Shown here piece after piece: positions 6,102-7,296 of a DNA stretch of 7,296 nucleotides (positions are counted from its first letter, which is position 1; every line of letters starts with the position of its first letter). Both the position numbers and the translations under genes were made by a program. Source of the DNA: Bacillota bacterium (lineage in GTDB: Bacteria; Bacillota; Clostridia; Lachnospirales; Lachnospiraceae); assembly GCA_023387655.1 (NCBI GenBank), contig JAEWHR010000162.1:1-7296 (forward strand), read 5' to 3'. Under the pieces are notes generated by a model. The model did no database searches. It saw only the letters and a program-made list of their open reading frames with translations, and was not told the origin of the DNA.

Positions 6102-6323
6102 ATGTCAAATGTAGAATTAATTGAAATCATTAAAAAGTTTTCAGAATCTGGATGGGAATTGATTGACGCACCCTCGAAAAAATGGTTGGCAGACAGCAAG
6201 TCATCAAATGCAACCGCTGAATTAATAAAAGCAGTTGAACAGGCGGATATGGAATGTGGTAGTTGTGGCTGTGAATTTGACCCGCTGTACAAAAGAGCAC
6301 TAGAGTTATTAATCGTACAATAA
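6102..6323 (+). CDS. Small cysteine-containing protein of unknown function
   Basis: The product is 73 residues, acidic and soluble-looking, with no signal peptide or membrane segment. Seen: an N-terminal amphipathic stretch (VELIEIIKKFSESGW, 4-18), then LIDAPSKKWLAD, then a helix-like ATAELIKAVEQAD (37-49), then a compact CGSCGCEFDPLYKRALELL (52-70). The three cysteines in C-x-x-C-x-C could bind a metal or be redox active, but no family is recognised with certainty. The coherent helix pattern, good ribosome binding site and non-repetitive composition argue for a real gene. It follows a pseudogene and has no clear promoter of its own, so it may be read from the ABC transcript or from a promoter hidden in the AT-rich remnant. 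A peptide substrate of the neighbouring exporters is conceivable, but there is no leader cleavage motif and no modifying enzyme nearby. Confidence 0.7.
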   Translation: MSNVELIEIIKKFSESGWELIDAPSKKWLADSKSSNATAELIKAVEQADMECGSCGCEFDPLYKRALELLIVQ

Positions 6324-6403
6324 GTTTTAAATAATTACAGATAATTGAGTATGAGTTGCTTCGAAGTTGCTTACAAAGGCGAACTATAGATTGTTTATTA
6401 TAT

Positions 6404-7261
6404 TTATCTATTCTTTCTATACAGGATTGTATTAACTACTGCGTATGTAAAAGCAATAATGCTAATCCAATCAATGAATACAGTAGTTAAGTTAATAAGG
6501 ATTCCATTTAAGGTATGAATGGAAGATAGAGATAAGGCTCTTATAATAATAGGTATAAGGAACAAGGTGCTTTGGGTTAAAACAACTAAAATCCAAGATG
6601 AAATAATACGAAGTTTTGATTTATCTTGGATAGAATATGGTGTATTACGAAATTTTACAATGGTAATACATATAAATAAAAGTAAAACGAGGAATTGAAT
6701 CCATCCAATTGCTAATCTCATATAGTTCATACTGTAAGTCCAGTGAAAGGTATAGAATATTACTTTCCAGCTAAGACCTGTGGCGAATCTTAGATAAACA
6801 TCAATGGAAAAATATACGCCCCAGCTACACCATAGACCTAGATGCTTCTTAAAGGAGAAACAAATGATGCCACAAATGATAAGTGGTGATGTTAAGAGGC
6901 ATGAAAATACAAAGGTATCTATTTCTAGTAGCATTGTAAAAATTAGAAACGTTATATAACCTAGGGACAAAAGAATAGTACCTGATATTATTCTAGTTGA
7001 TAGAGTAGTATGGGGTTCTTTTAGACTAGCTAGATTTGTATTATATGAATCCATATCGGAGGTTGAGTTCTCTTTTACTAAGTCATCGAGAAAAACCTGA
7101 AATAATTCACTCATTTTTATTAATTTGGACAATTCAGGTACTGCATTGTTATTTTCCCATTTTGAGATCGTTTGCCTTGAAACATCTAATATCTCAGCAA
7201 GGTCATCTTGAGATAAGTTTCTCTCACTTCGAAGTTTATATATTCTTTCACCAAGATTCAT
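6404..7261 (-). CDS. XRE-family regulator with a multi-pass membrane domain
   Basis: The protein is 285 residues. Residues 5-60 form a Cro/CI-type helix-turn-helix: LGERIYKLRSERNLSQDDLAE, then the recognition helix VSRQTISKWEN (27-37), then VPELSKLIKMSELF. This predicts sequence-specific DNA binding. A polar linker (about 62-88) leads into a hydrophobic half with likely membrane helices near 90-112, 115-137, 141-158, 183-203, 217-241 and 253-281. XRE-membrane fusions are widespread in Firmicutes and often sit beside the exporter or membrane gene they control, but no target is proven here. The ATG is preceded by AAGGAGAA (minus strand, 7276-7269), a strong ribosome binding site at good spacing; the promoter lies beyond the window. 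The gene converges with the small-protein gene, leaving 80 bases in which I find no clear terminator for either. Confidence 0.85.
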   Translation of the reverse strand: MNLGERIYKLRSERNLSQDDLAEILDVSRQTISKWENNNAVPELSKLIKMSELFQVFLDDLVKENSTSDMDSYNTNLASLKEPHTTLSTRIISGTILLSLGYITFLIFTMLLEIDTFVFSCLLTSPLIICGIICFSFKKHLGLWCSWGVYFSIDVYLRFATGLSWKVIFYTFHWTYSMNYMRLAIGWIQFLVLLLFICITIVKFRNTPYSIQDKSKLRIISSWILVVLTQSTLFLIPIIIRALSLSSIHTLNGILINLTTVFIDWISIIAFTYAVVNTILYRKNR

Positions 7262-7296
7262 AGAGAAGTTCTCCTTAATTGTGTAATGACCATATT

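Noticed and set aside
5923..6292. Minus-strand frames across the pseudogene and the small gene
   Set aside because: The plus strand explains these bases better (family blocks and a good ribosome binding site); the minus products are low-complexity hydrophobic or shadow sequences.
6354..6385. Repeated AGTTGCTT and a bulged hairpin between the convergent genes as a bidirectional terminator
   Set aside because: The stem has about 8 bp with two bulges and no T run on either side; too weak to call.
1..7296. CRISPR array, tRNA or rRNA gene, insertion sequence or attachment site
   Set aside because: No regularly spaced repeats, no cloverleaf or rRNA-like stretch, no transposase and no terminal repeats were seen on either strand.

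Overview
The window looks like chromosomal DNA of a low-GC Gram-positive bacterium, most likely a clostridium of the Lachnospiraceae type. The signs are AT-rich intergenic DNA, strong AGGAGG-type ribosome binding sites, a sortase sorting signal, and LexA-box-like and promoter sequences of the Firmicutes kind. The assignment rests on style and remembered family resemblance, not on a search.

Layout. (1) Bases 1-138 are the last 45 codons of a cell-wall-anchored surface protein (IPKTGE sorting signal, hydrophobic stretch, basic tail), closed by a strong terminator at 178-218. (2) A promoter at 268-296 precedes a monocistronic gene (395-1576) for a protein with two different GNAT acetyltransferase domains in one chain. 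(3) The 368-base gap 1577-1944 holds a bulged hairpin (1613-1648), a 16-bp terminator-like hairpin (1662-1699), and a promoter whose -35 lies inside a perfect GAAC-N4-GTTC palindrome of the LexA/SOS-box type (1800-1833). Nothing else in the gap could be supported except a weak leader hairpin. (4) Two tandem ABC exporter half-transporters follow (1945-3825 and 3791-5671), overlapping by about 35 bases. The first is interrupted by one in-frame TAG at 2251-2253 and is otherwise intact; the second is complete. (5) Bases 5682-6100 hold a decayed remnant of a DUF1905 / YdeI-OmdA-like protein, readable only across a nonsense codon and three frame changes. (6) A 73-residue cysteine-containing small protein of unknown function (6102-6323) uses a ribosome binding site inside the last bases of that remnant. 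(7) Convergent to all of this, 6404-7261 on the minus strand encodes an XRE-type regulator with a multi-pass membrane domain.

How it fits together. The two half-transporters are probably partners of a heterodimeric exporter (substrate unknown). Their promoter placement suggests possible induction by DNA damage if the LexA-like site is real. The nonsense codon and the neighbouring pseudogene show that this stretch is partly decaying. The GNAT gene, the small protein and the membrane XRE regulator look like independent transcription units, and no shared pathway can be shown from the sequence.
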